Shown: piece by piece, positions 49,647 to 61,859 of the stretch
Layout of the letters: each line of letters begins with the position of its first letter
Numbering within the stretch: position 1 is the stretch's first letter
Source: Sphagnum compactum
Taxonomy: Eukaryota; Bryophyta; Sphagnopsida; Sphagnales
Assembly (NCBI GenBank): GCA_965153455.1
Contig: OZ234501.1
Span: forward strand, 11,718,001-11,782,000
Length of the DNA: 64,000 nucleotides
Reading direction: 5' to 3'
Notes under the pieces: generated by a model
Told to the model about the DNA's origin: nothing
Seen by the model: only the letters and a program-made list of their open reading frames with translations
Database searches by the model: none
Made by a program: the position numbers and the translations under genes

Positions 49647-51300
49647 TCCAGTGATATGATGGTGTGATTGTCAGCATTATGTCTTTGATTTCATTGCTAA
49701 TGGTGTGATTGTCTTGGTTTTCCTTTAGTGTGTCTACATTTGCTTAGACATGCCTTGTACTTTATGTGATCAATTTCCATCCTGGTTTAGACATATATAC
49801 AGGGGTTTTTCTTTTTTGTGTTGCAATGTACCTGGGAAACTCATATGCTCGTAGTAGAAAGTATGGGGAATATAGAATGCAGTGCACAAGTGGCAGGCCA
49901 CAACCCGGACATGTAGACAAATTACCTTAACTGGGGATGGAGAGATCCATGTGAGGGAAAAGGCTGATCAGTCGTATTAATCAAAACTCACATAGCACAC
50001 CCTGCTGAGGACTCCGAGTCTTCCGAGTCTCCCGCGGGGCCACCATAAGATGATGACCTGCAGGCTGCTCAAGACTCCTTCTGCCACTTTTTGGGTGGGC
50101 CAGTGCTGAGTGAAATGGTAGGCAAATGCAATGCACCAAATACTAAACCCTTAGCAGGCCCTGAACTGGTTCCACCCCTCCCCCTTTGGAAAAAGACCTC
50201 CCTCTGCAGCCATCATCACAGGCAAAGAAAAAAGAAAGCCAATTCAGACTTTGGATGGTAGAACGAATCATACATACATACATCTGCTTGTGATCCCTAT
50301 ACATACATAGGGGGCCTTTTAGTCCTCATAAATGATATCGATTTGGCGTCTGAATGCCCAGAGTCTGTAGCAACAAATATTCGCACATCTGTCCAAAGTC
50401 TTTAATGTGGCCAGTCTGTATCTCACCTAGATTGTCTTTGCAGTCCACTTGAATTTTTGCCTCCTCATTTCTGAAGTGCCGACGAATTTGGGTATCTCTT
50501 CGGTGGGTACGTTATTGAAGCGCCCCACTGCTGCTGTTGCTCTTCTCGCCACCCACGGGACGCCTGGCTGCCTACAGCGGCATCGCTGTTACCGCCGGCG
50601 GAGACAACCAGGCTGTAGTCAAAGTGGCGATCATCCAATTTTGGCTACACACTATATTTGGCAGAATTTTCACCGCCAAGGTCACGGTTGCAGAATCGGT
50701 GGTGCAATTTTCCTTTCATTAGGAAAAAGACAAAAGTGCCCATTTTTCTCTCTCTAGTATGTCCCACACGCAAAGGGGCTTAGAAAATAATTCACATTTT
50801 GAAATTGGACATTTGGAAAAGGAAGGGAAATTGTGCAAGGCACGGCACGGCACAGGAAAGGGAAAGAAAAGGGCGCAGAAAAGAAAAAGAGGATCTCACG
50901 CCGTGCCCCCAAAATCTGCCGGATTGTGGCCGGGTCTGGTCACCGGCGTCGGTAGTGCCCATCGTCTTCCGTCTGTCACGGATTTCTTTTCTCCCTTTTT
51001 CATCGAAAGTTACTCTCGGGTCGTTACTTTTAAAAGCCCGACATCCTATTTAAGAAAATGCCACGTGTAGGTGTGATGAAAAAGCCACGTGCAGTAACTT
51101 TCGTTTTTTGCCCTCAGAAGTTTTCGGACAGGGCGTCAGAGAAGGACGGATTCAATCGAACGGCGCAAATTCAGCAGACGGTTAAGATCTGACGGTCCCA
51201 GGTCCTCTTCTCTCCTGGGCTCGTATTTCCACCGAAGACGTTCAAGTCGCTGGACAACCTACCGACGGTCACAGACTGACAGACCGACGGTCACAGACAG
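49647..51300. other. 5' part of the Helitron, non-coding or captured sequence
   Basis: A minus-strand stretch at about 50100-50000 reads PPKKWQKES..., then a stop, then GDSEDSESSAG. This acidic, coding-like piece may be an upstream RepHel exon or a captured host exon. A GC-rich segment at about 50510-50700 and a G/A-rich segment at 50830-50900 have no recognisable product. Repeated GACGGTCACAGAC/GACAGAC words lie next to the 5' terminus (51255-51310), as in the small Helitron. Confidence 0.4.
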
Positions 51301-51331
51301 ACGCACAGACTACGTGAATTAATATATAAGA

Positions 51332-54300
51332 TGTGCTTCCCTACTTTATGGTTGCCAAAGAGTGAAGTTCGTGCATTGACATTGGATCAAGATGAAGAAT
51401 ATCACGGGCACCCAATTTGGAATCAAATCAAGCCTTTGAAATCGATGAATGAATGTACACATTCTTGGTTCCAAAGTTGGCACGTCGAAAGGGTCTTGAG
51501 ACCATTTTTCTTGGTTCCAAAATCGGTGGGTTTTATTGCCTTAAAGATCACACATATGAGTTAATTTTTTGGTTTAGGGTTTTAATACCAAATTATGAGT
51601 TAATTGGGTGAAAATGAAAAAGGATTTCAAAAGGAAAATCAAAGGATGGAATGTGAATCCATGATTGAATCATTAGCTTTCGTCTCCTTTAAGGAAATGT
51701 GAGTTCAAATTGCAAGCAAATGAGCAAAGGCCAAAATGCCAAAGATAAATTGCAAGCAAATGTTCAAATTGATTAATTATTCAACAAACACGTGTGGAAG
51801 TTGCCATTATATTACAATATAAATATGATAATTTATTTATTAAGGAAGGTTGTTTGTTTTGTTTGTTTGTTTGTTTGTCACATTTAAATCTCCCAAACCC
51901 ACGATGCCCCCCACTTCGCTTTTGATACTATATGAAAGCCCTTGACGAGTAGCAAGTTCATTGATGATGTGGTTTCATAATGTTTGGAGTTTAGACGACA
52001 ATGCAACAATTATTGAATATTGAATAATTTGATCATTGAAACTTTGGCAAAAATCAAAATTTTAAATGTTCGAGAATTTGAGGTATGTATTTGGTACCAA
52101 AGGAAAGCCCTTGATGTGTGAAATTTTATGGATGTGATTTCTTAATTTTTACACTTAAGGTGTGAGAGATATTAATTTTTGAGTAATCTTTGTCAATGGG
52201 AATTCAACTAAATTGCAAAAACTAATTTTGAAAGGTGAAACTAGTTAGGTAATGAGTTCACACTTGGGCAAACAACAACACACGTCACACGAATGTTATT
52301 AAATGAAGCTTTTATTTTTTTTGCAAATTCTTGTTTCAAGGCTATTTAATGAAAAGGATTATATATAATATATACATCCAAAAATTTCAATAATTTACAT
52401 GTAAAATTTCACATGAACATCAATGTCATATTATGTACAATAGGTTTGGTTCAAGCACAAGTTGACATCATACCTTAATTATTTATCTACCAAGATAGAT
52501 TAGATGTCATGTTCTAGAAATTTTGAGAAAGCATATAATGAAATCAATACATCCAATTTATTTTAATTTTTGTTGTAAATTGGTGTAAGTTTTCGTGAGA
52601 TGCTTATGTTATACCCTTTTTTTTTGCATTTGCATATTCCTTTTGGACAACTTGGACCACTTTTCAAGGAAAAAGAGAAAAGGAGCTCCCAATGGCTCCC
52701 ACTATATCATCCTTTCATCTTGCCTTTTGAAGATTTTTTTTTTTGGTGAAATTTGGGGTTTATGGTTTCTTTAAATAAACAATAGTTTTTAATCTTCCTC
52801 ATTTGCTAGATTATTTATGCAAAAATTGAACTCCCATTTATCCTCAATAATTCAAAAGCCTCCACTCAACCACTCAAACCCACTTTATATAATAATTTTC
52901 GGTTTAAAATTTATTTTTCTCCCATTTGAGATTTAATAGGCACATAACCTTTGGTATCAAAGTCATTTTGATTTTTCACCATGATGGACAAAGATGTGGA
53001 TTTAAAATAACACTCCTAGCTATAAAAAAATTCACCCATGGAAGAAAGTTTTAGAGCTTAGTAAAGAGAGCAACAACGGGATTGGAGGAAAAAAGATGAA
53101 TGGAGATCATACAACACATTCCCATAAGAACACTTAAATATTCCTTTAAAATTGTCGACACGGTTTGGTCTTTTGTTCAAAAACTAAGTTGGGTTTTTAA
53201 ACCACTTTTCTTTTAACTTATATAATAATTACATGTTTTTCTTTGTCCAATAAAGTTATCCGTAAAGTCAGGCGATTAGGGGGCAAGAACGGCCAGTTTC
53301 CACATAATAGGGCATCAAATGCTTAACTGGGAATGAAATTTTACAAAACGAAATAATTTGGTGAAAAACTGAGTTTCATCCCCTCTTTCATTTTTGCCTC
53401 CACTGCTGCTACATATATATATTCACTATCCTTACCTGTACAACTATTACAATTACTCTCGCACCTTGTGCACTAAATGCTAAGTTTCAGCATTTCATAT
53501 TGAGATTTAATTAAATTTCCCTACTTTGCGGATACCACTGAAAGAGGGGATAGGGGTGTGAAAGAGAGGTTGACTTTACTCATAACTTTAAATTCTAAAG
53601 TCAGTTCTTTAGTTTTGAAAAATGCTTGAAATTAGGGTTTTCTGAGACTTGCTCCATGGTGGAAGTTGGACCAAAATACTTTACCATTCCTAGGTATTAA
53701 ATTGTTGAAACTATGGGAGAGAAATGGGTGGAAAAGAAAAACCCCTTTAAAAACATCTTTCCCCTCTACATTTGGCTCTTGGTCGGATGGATGGACTTAC
53801 AACGATTTCGCGTACTCTCCAAAATCATCACCCAAACAACAAAATTTGCTACAAACGATTACACACATACATGGGAATTGTTGGAAGGAAACCAATAGAC
53901 TATGAAGGTTGACTTGTCCAATTATTACTACAAGTAGTTACATGAGTGGACCACCTACTAAAAGTGAGTGGTGTTTGGGCCCAACACCTTAACTTACCCT
54001 TCCTTTCAATTGGATGACAAAAAATTACATATTCATCAATTTGCAACCACAAAGAAAGTACACACACCAAATCTGACATTTTATAAAGCAAAACTGACAA
54101 AATATGTCTTCGAGAAAAGTAGGCCAAAGTGCTCTTCTCAAGGAGCAAGGAAGGAGACACTAAAGTCACTATCACAACGCGATTCAAAAATGATGCCCAC
54201 TTTCTCTCAAGTATATCTTTCTAGAGAGTACCATTTGTCCCATCTCCACACCCAAAAAGGAAATTTAAATCATACCTATAATAAGTTTTTTACTAGTGCA

Positions 54301-57300
54301 CCTTTCTTTTTTCTTTCTTTCTTTCTTTGTGGGATATAACTCAATGTGATTTTTGCTCTTTTTTTTTGTTATGATATCTCACCATTTACAATTGCAAGTT
54401 CCCATGACTTTCACATGGGGACCACATATCACAATACATGAACAAATTTGACATTTTATGAATGGGAATTGACACTAGAGATAAATGGAAAGAATCAAAG
54501 TGCCAAGAGAAATGGGGGTGGATATATACTATATATTTATCAAGGAGGTTCATAGAGGTAAAAAGATAGGTAGATTAAGCATCATTCAAATATGATGTTA
54601 AGGATTATTGTGTCCCCTAGCTTAATATTTAGATAACATTATTATAAAAGAATCACCTATGTTAAAATTAGCATTAACATAAAATGTTAATTAACAATTT
54701 TAATATTCATTCATTGCACCTAGGTTAGTGTTAAAGCTAAATTAAAGTTTTAAAAAGTAAAGTAGCTTACCTTTGTCACAATGGATTCACATCATCTCGA
54801 TGAATGCTAATGGTTAGTGACAACAAACAAGACTATTACAATTAATGTTAATATAATCATATTGAGTAATATCTCACAATTTGATGCTCTCTAACATTGA
54901 ATTTAAGAATTGTTTTTGACCTTTTTACATAACATTGAGTTAAGACCAATTTGGGTGAGTATGTTGGTGTAATTCAAGTATCTACCAAGGTATGGATATG
55001 GACATGTGAAGCCTTAACCAACGAATAATGATTGAAAAAAAATAAAATAAGACTTACTTTAACAAGCTTTTGTTTATCTATACCTTAGCAATGTTAATGC
55101 CTAGATAAGCTTCACATTGCTTGAGACTTATGAGATGCATAGGCAAAGAGGGTATCAATTGTTGTTTGCATTAATAAGGACATCATTTCTATTAGGGTTA
55201 GGGGGATCTGTTGAATGTGTATTGTTAAAAAAAATGATTGTCTATCACACATTGTATTGTATTGCAAATCAATTAGAAAGAAGGAAAGGTGATTTGGTTT
55301 GCCATAAAATGGTTTGCGATAAAATCATTGTTTAACATATTTTTTCAACCATATCTATGTGTTGCAAAAGATGCAACACGAATATTCATACAAATGAGGT
55401 CATGCATGTATGTGTTTTGTGTTTTCAATAATTTTTTAAAAGTTGTGTTAATGATTTTATTTTTTAATTTCTTTGTAGAAAACTGTGTTTTTTTATAATG
55501 TTACTTGTAGATTGGAGACTTTGACTTTGAATAATACATCTTGGCATTTTGCATGCAAACTAAAATCATAAATGTGTTTAAAACATTTTTTATTTTTGCT
55601 TTGTCATATAACCCCACATTGCACATAATATGTTGGTTATAATGTCGGACCCATGATTTAATAGTCTACAATTTATTTGAAGTTATGCAAGCCTTGATAT
55701 GGCCATGCATATTGTGACAATGCATGATCATCAAATGTTGATGCCTTTCTTGTTGATTATTTATAACAAATTAACATTAACCCTTATCATTATTGAACTT
55801 GTTAGTGTTGGGCATGAATTGAGAATGTTATGTCCTTGGCTTCAACTAATGAAATTTCATTAAGGCTCTTAAAATTAAAACTATCTTTATTTAAAAAGAT
55901 TATGGTGGCAACAAAACCTTTCAATCCCTTGATTTGGTTGTTATAACATGTACAATAATTTTTGAAAATCGAATTTTTTGTTTACCAAATGATGAACATT
56001 ATGGGATCATAATTTGAAATTGAAAGGATTTTCAATATGGCCAAGGTGAACATCAGTTTGAAAAATCGTTGACTTGGGATTAAAAAAAACTTGAACAAAT
56101 TAATTTTAATCGTGAAAAATTGGCTAAATGATCTTATGTATTGAGGAGGTCACTCCTGGTGTATATTAGGAAACACCTAAATCAAAAGGATAATTTTTTA
56201 ATATGCTATGAAATAATGGTGTAATTTTAGCATGTTTTAGGTATATTTTAGTTATATTTTCAAAATATTCCCAAAATGAATTATTAGCACCGTATTTAAG
56301 TAAATTTTATGTTTTATTCATTTTCTATAATTTGTACCTTATTTTTTTTGCACACTATTATAATAAAATGGAGATGACTTCCCTAGGTCCTAGGTTTGGC
56401 TATTAAAATGAAGTACAGTTCAAATCAATGGAAATTTTCTTAAATGTTGAAAATATTTTCCTTGAAAAAAATGAAAAGCTCCTTCCAAATTTCAATTTGT
56501 TTGAAGGTGATTGATTGAGTTATGGTGGCAATGGACAATCATAGAGCAATACATGAGTAAACCTTGCAAATTATGTTGATTGCATTTATGGATTGTTACT
56601 AACATTGCAAGTGGCCATGAAGTGTGAATGAATTTACACATAATGAGGAAGAGTGCTTCAATGATGAATGGTATGAAAAAATGAACCTTTCTAATTTATT
56701 CATAATTTCATAGTAAAGTTTTGGGGTTATTTGTGTTGGTCCTTGTTGTAATCATCCAATTAGTCAATTTTTCTTTGAATATGGGTCTTTCTATTTCTAT
56801 TGTCATTTTCAAGTTAGTTAGTTTTGTCTTGGGTTATATGTCTTGGAGTATTCATTGCCATTTTGAAACACATGATAATGTGTAAATTTTTTGGGTTTTT
56901 TTGTGTTTGTTTATTTGTTACAACCATTTCATCAAATTTGGATCACATGTCTTTGGATTTTTGTAGCCATTTTGAAGCACATTGCAATCTATAACTTTTT
57001 TGGGTAGTTTTGTTGGATTTACTTGTTGCAATCACTTAGTTAGTTTTGTTTTGGGTCATATGTTTATGCGTCTATTGCCAATTTCAAGCGAATTGAAATG
57101 TGCAATTTCTTGGGATTACTTGTGTTAGGTTTCCTTATTGTAGTTTATTTGTTAGTTTTGTTTTAGGTCATACGTTTTGTGCAATCATCCATGTGCATTT
57201 TTTTGTTTGTGGTTGAGTTTTAGGTTTCAATGTTATAATATTCCACTCAATGAGTAGGTCAATAAGTAAGTCAATCAATCATTAAGTATATGAGTAAGTC

Positions 57301-58470
57301 ATATCTTATTGTTTGTAGTGAATATATTTGAGTCTTATGGTGTTGTTTTGATTAGTGTCATGTGATCATACGAATGTTTGTCCAATGAATATATTTTGAA
57401 TCTTTAGGTTGGTTGATTTGTGTCATATGGTCTTGTTGTTTTGCATGTGCATGGTTTAAAATAGGCAGTTGTTAGTTGATTGTGCAATTGAAAACAATTC
57501 AAAGACATTACAAGGAAAGATGTGAAGACAAATTATCATTAAATTTCAAGTGTAGATATTTTAAATAATTAGTAAGTAGTATAACATTCTAGGTGACACC
57601 TTGTAATTGTTCATATGTGTATAATGGTTTTCTTAGGTTGAATGACGGTTTTTCACATCATATATATGTCATTCATAATTTTCAATGTAAATTTGTCAAA
57701 ACACATGCTCATTTGTTGTTTTTCTTATCCTAGATGCTAGTTTGGAAAATGGTTTTGTTGATACACATGCTCAAGTTGATGTTTGAAAAACATATCACAT
57801 ACTCATACATATTATGGGTGCCCAAATGTTAATAAAAATAAAAATAATGTTAATTTTCAAAGAATTTAGAAATTGTTCAAAATTTAGAACAAAACCCAAG
57901 TCCTATAGGCTCAAAATATGCAAATTTTCTTCTTTTCCTTGTCCATCAAATATGGTTGAAAGCACATACTTGCCCAACTCTTGTTAAAACCTCAAAACCT
58001 AAGCTAGCTTTAGGCTAGGCTTGAATATTAACTATCACAAATGCTAACACCAAGTCAGCACCACTTGTCAACAAAGGATGCTACATCATTGGCAATGCTA
58101 CCCAACACTACATATGCGAATGCTCTCCAAAAATCAAGAAAATCTTACCATTGACTTAGCACTAGGTGTGAATGAAGCTCATAAGTAGTTTCATAGGTAG
58201 GTCCGAACAACTCAAATAAACATGCACCATGAATTTCATCATACCTAGATGTATTCATTGTTTTTTTGTGTGGCAAAATTTCTCATTTTTTCAACCTGAA
58301 AAACACAACTTTGATAGATGCAATGGACTTTTATCCAAAAAAAAAAGGCCCTAATTCCTTAGGTTCTGAATTTAAAAAAATTATAAAAAATCACTAGATT
58401 TCTACAACATGGTCTAGAAGGTAGACAAAACATAAAAGGATTCTTTTTTTTTTTTCCTTTCATATCTGGT
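51332..58470. other. Long AT-rich spacer
   Basis: Seven kilobases with no supported gene. ORFs at plus 53666-53905 and 53968-54339 have no recognisable domain. MITE-like words related to the element at 4488 occur at about 54590-54740 and 58040-58185. (GTTT)n is present at about 51852-51880. Confidence 0.5.
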
Positions 58471-59098
58471 TTATATAGCCAAATTTGGCTAAATTTTATT
58501 GTGGATGATCTCGAGTTTGGCTACATATTACTAAATGTGTGAGACAGAAGAAGAAGAAAGAAAAACTTCAACCTACTACTTTGGAAAAAAAAATTCTATC
58601 AAAAAAGTGTTGAGAAAGGGTATGGGATTTCCAAAATGGTGTTGGGATCATCTTCTTCTTCTTCTTCTTCTTCTTGTTGATGAACTTGAGCTAGATCATC
58701 ACCTTGCATCATCATCATCATCACAAATTCACCACCACAGGGAGGTTGCATGCTATGTATGTTGTTTTGTTTTGGGGGGGAAGTCAAGATGTGAAGATCT
58801 GATCTTTGTCCAAATGTTTCCAGGGATTTGATTATTGCTGAGATTGTTGCAATCATTCAGAGGCTCTCTCTCTCTGCCATTACAATCACTCAATCTGCTG
58901 CCAATGTTTTTCAGTTGTCAGTGAAGTAAGTTCCTCCTCCTGTATTGGGTGCCGATCAATGTTTCTTTTTTTGGTTGTTTTCTTTCTATTTTATGATGCT
59001 AGTTGAAGTGGGGGATGATGACCCACAAGAAGATTTAGCCAAATTCAACTATAAATGAAGTGGGGGTGAGTGATGACCCACAAGAAGATTTAGCCAAA
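58471..59098 (+). other. Possible short transcribed segment and repeat copies
   Basis: A plus-strand ORF at 58535-58831 contains (CTT)n and (ATC)n runs that translate to poly-Leu and Ser/His, so it is doubtful. An open stretch follows at 58815-58927 (ending VFQLSVK and TAA). No domain is recognised. Copies of the TTTAGCCAAATTTG repeat occur at about 58482-58525 and 59008-59098. Confidence 0.3.
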
Positions 59099-60033
59099 CT
59101 AGTGGTACCCCGTGCCTGCAAGGCACGACACGGCACTGGGAAAAAACTGGGAGTCCAAATAATCATCCATTCAGAACCCCTCAGTGGATAGAATTATGTA
59201 AATACATAATATTTCATCCACAAATCATTCCTCCTAATTGGACGGAACTACAAATACATGATATCTCATCCTCATAACCACCCATCCAGAACTCTGAGCT
59301 CATCCACATAATCACAGAACCGCCGGGTTTTCGTGCACAGAACTGCCGGGTTTCACGAAAACCCGGAAAAGAGGAGCCAGGCAGGTTTACAATTTGGGAT
59401 CTGGGTTTCAGGACCTCGACCAGACAAACGGACAGGCGGGTCCCGATCTGGGTTTCAGGACCTCGACACATCCGACTGACGGAGCGGCGGACAATGAGGC
59501 AAGCTGCTTAGCCGGTGGTCAGTTATCTCTGTGGCCGGTTCTGCCACAGAAAATGCTCCCAGAACGTCGTCGGACGGACGGACGGACGCACAGACAAGGC
59601 ACGACACGGCACTGGGAAAAAACTCGGAGTCCAAAGGAGACCCCAAAGAACCCCATACTCACCTGCATAATCATCCATCGAAAACTCTAAGTGGACAAAA
59701 CTACAAAATCTTTAATATTTCATTCACAAATCATTCCTCCTAATTGGACGGAACTACAAATACATGATATCCCATCCAGAACTCTGAGCTCATTGCACGG
59801 AACTAAAAACGTATAATATTTCATCCACATAATCACAGAACTGCCGGGTTTCACGAAAACCCGGAAAAGAGGAGGCAGGCAGGTTTCAGGACCTCGACCA
59901 GACGGACGGACAGGCGGGTCCCGATCTGGGTTTCAGGACCTCGACGGACGGACAGTTGGGATCTGGGTTCCAAGACCTCCACTGTCAGGACCTGGACGCA
60001 CGCACACACGGACAAGGCACTTTATATATAAGA
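59099..60033 (-). mobile_element. Non-autonomous Helitron, 935 bp, with internal tandem duplication
   Basis: On the minus strand the element begins TCTTATATATAAAG at 60033 and ends CTAG at 59102-59099, with a hairpin CGTGCC/GGCACG (loop of five, 59110-59126) just inside the 3' end. It is flanked by A (59098) and T (60034). Joining the flanks recreates the TTTAGCCAAATTTGAC repeat unit found in several copies next to it, which is direct evidence of a precise insertion. Internally it consists of two head-to-tail copies offset by about 476 bp (59120 and 59596 on), sharing the CACGGCACTGGGAAAAAACT region and a GGCAGG..CCCGGGTT region. Both share the GGAGTCCAAAGGAGACCCCA stretch with the large Helitron (42143 on). 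It has no coding capacity and would need RepHel in trans. Confidence 0.88.
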
Positions 60034-60250
60034 TTTGACGATAAATGGAGTGGGGATGATGACCCACAAGAAGATTTACCCAAATTTGACTACAAAATAT
60101 TGGGGATGATGATCCACAAGAAGATTTAGCCAAATTTGACTTCAAATGGATTGGGGATGATGATCCACAACAAGATTTAGCCAATTTTTGACTACAAATC
60201 AAATGTTATCATCCATAAGGAGATTTAGCCAAATTTGGTTTCAAACAAGA
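60034..60250. repeat. Tandem array of an about 60-bp TTTAGCCAAATTTG repeat
   Basis: Four or five consecutive copies of a GGGGATGATGATCCACAAGA...TTTAGCCAAATTTGAC unit are visible. The same unit continues on the other side of the Helitron (59008-59098). Isolated copies in either orientation occur near 39405, 58490, 61750 and 61925. Confidence 0.85.
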
Positions 60251-60586
60251 CATGATAAATTTTAAAAAAAAAAAAACTTGAGCAATATGCTGTATTCTTG
60301 TCTCTCCTACTAGAACCTAATCTGACCTATTTCCATATGTAATTTATGGAAATACGGTGATATTAAACACCCTCCCCTTTAAAAATCACTTTATTTCTCA
60401 TTAATTTTCTATTTTAAATTAGCAGATTGTTGCTTCACTGTAGAGTCAAGAGAAAAGGAGTAGGTAACTCCTTTGAGCTATACCTTCAATCATTTCTTGA
60501 TGATGAGATTGATTGTTAAGGAAGTTGCTATTCTGACTGACACCCATCACCATGATGAAGAAGAAGAAGCTTGGCTCTGTCTCCCC

Positions 60587-60745
60587 CATGTTGTGATTTT
60601 TTTGAAATCTCTTCAACTAGCTCCTCATGTTTTTTGCCCTCATGTTGTGATTTTTTTGACATCTCTTCAACTAGCTCCTCATGTTTTCTTTTTTCCCTCA
60701 TGTGGTGATTTTTTTCACATCTCTTCAACTAGCTCCTCATGTTTT
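60587..60745 (+). repeat. About 55-bp tandem repeat, three copies
   Basis: Copies start at about 60587, 60641 and 60699 (CATGTTGTGATTTTTTT or close) and each ends CTTCAACTAGCTCCTCATG. The unit length varies slightly through T runs. Confidence 0.9.
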
Positions 60746-61821
60746 ATCTAGTTTAGGCAGTTGTTTGCCCTTTGTCTTTCTTTCTTGGAAGGTACAAACA
60801 ACTAGTGTTAGACTGGTATCCCAGTATTGAAAAAACCTAACCCTACCAAGTCCTGGTCTAGGGTTTGTTTTTTCTTTTTCTTTTTTTTGAATTTTAACTT
60901 TTTTTAAAAAAAAAAAATATCCCTCCCTCCTCATACCTGACAAGAGGTACTGGAACTGGTGTCTTTGTTAAAACTTTCGACAACGTGTCCGTTGATTAAT
61001 TAATTAATTAATTTTGAAATTTTCATTTCAACAGATGGGAATATTCCCAAATATTCACTACTATCCTTCACGATATATTTTTTTGATTTGGAGAAAAAAA
61101 AAAATTTGAAAAAAATTTCAACATTTCTGAAAATAATATAATTAGTGTCGAATTGGCCGAGGTATTACGGTAGTTTATGGCAGGTATAAAGAAAGTAGTG
61201 TAAATACATCTGCCCTTTTTCAGTCAAAAAATCAGTCTTGGAACCCAGTCAGTCAGTGTCTTTTTTTTTTCCAACCAATTGTTGTCCTTTTTTCTTTTTT
61301 TTGACAAAAAAATTGGGAATTTGTTTTTTGGAATTTTCTAGATTTGAGTAATTTTTTGGAAACTCTTGCCAGATTCTCAACAGTGAAAAAAATGAGGGAA
61401 ATAATAATAATAATAGTAATGATAAATAAATAAATAAATAAATAAAAATAAAACTAACACTGGACCCATTATCAGGACCAGACTTTTGGTATGTTCAAAA
61501 GTCAAGCAGCAGACTTTTCTTTGTTCCTCTTTTCTCAGGTGTCAAGCAGAGTGTTTTTTGGTGGCAAATTTTGGCGATCGGGCGAAAATGATTTTTGAAA
61601 AATAATATTATTCTCTCAAACATTCCCTTTTTGAAAAAATCTCCATATAATTCCAAAAATTGCCATGTTTCTCTACATTGTTCAGGCAAGTAGCCAAAGG
61701 TATAAAAATAATTTTAATAAAATTTCTAATTTCATAGCTGGTCTATAGCCAAAAAACATGGCTAAATCTCCTTGTGGATGATCATTAGTGTGACAACATC
61801 GCAAAATTGAAAAAACAACCA

Positions 61822-61859
<38 letters not shown>

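Larger units (their letters stand above)
41465..51331 (-). mobile_element. Degenerate autonomous-type Helitron, about 9.9 kb
   Basis: On the minus strand the element would start TCTTATATATTAATT at 51331 and end CTAG at 41468-41465. The flanks are A at 41464 and T at 51332, as expected for insertion between A and T. Just inside the 3' end lies a short imperfect hairpin (GTGTCC/GGTCAC, minus strand, about 41475-41488). The 3' end CTAGTGGGTACCCGTG (plus strand) closely resembles CTAGTGGTACCCCGTG of the small Helitron at 59099, and both 5' ends share TATATAAGA on the plus strand. Inside are a broken Rep/helicase gene, a solo-LTR-like insertion and a captured ATP synthase fragment. About 600 AT-rich bases (41520-42120) at the 3' side have no counterpart in the small element and may be a later insertion, so the left boundary is less sure than the right. 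Confidence 0.65.

Noticed and set aside
58535-58831. 98-codon plus-strand ORF
   Set aside because: Dominated by (CTT)n and (ATC)n microsatellites giving poly-Leu and Ser/His; no homology recognised.
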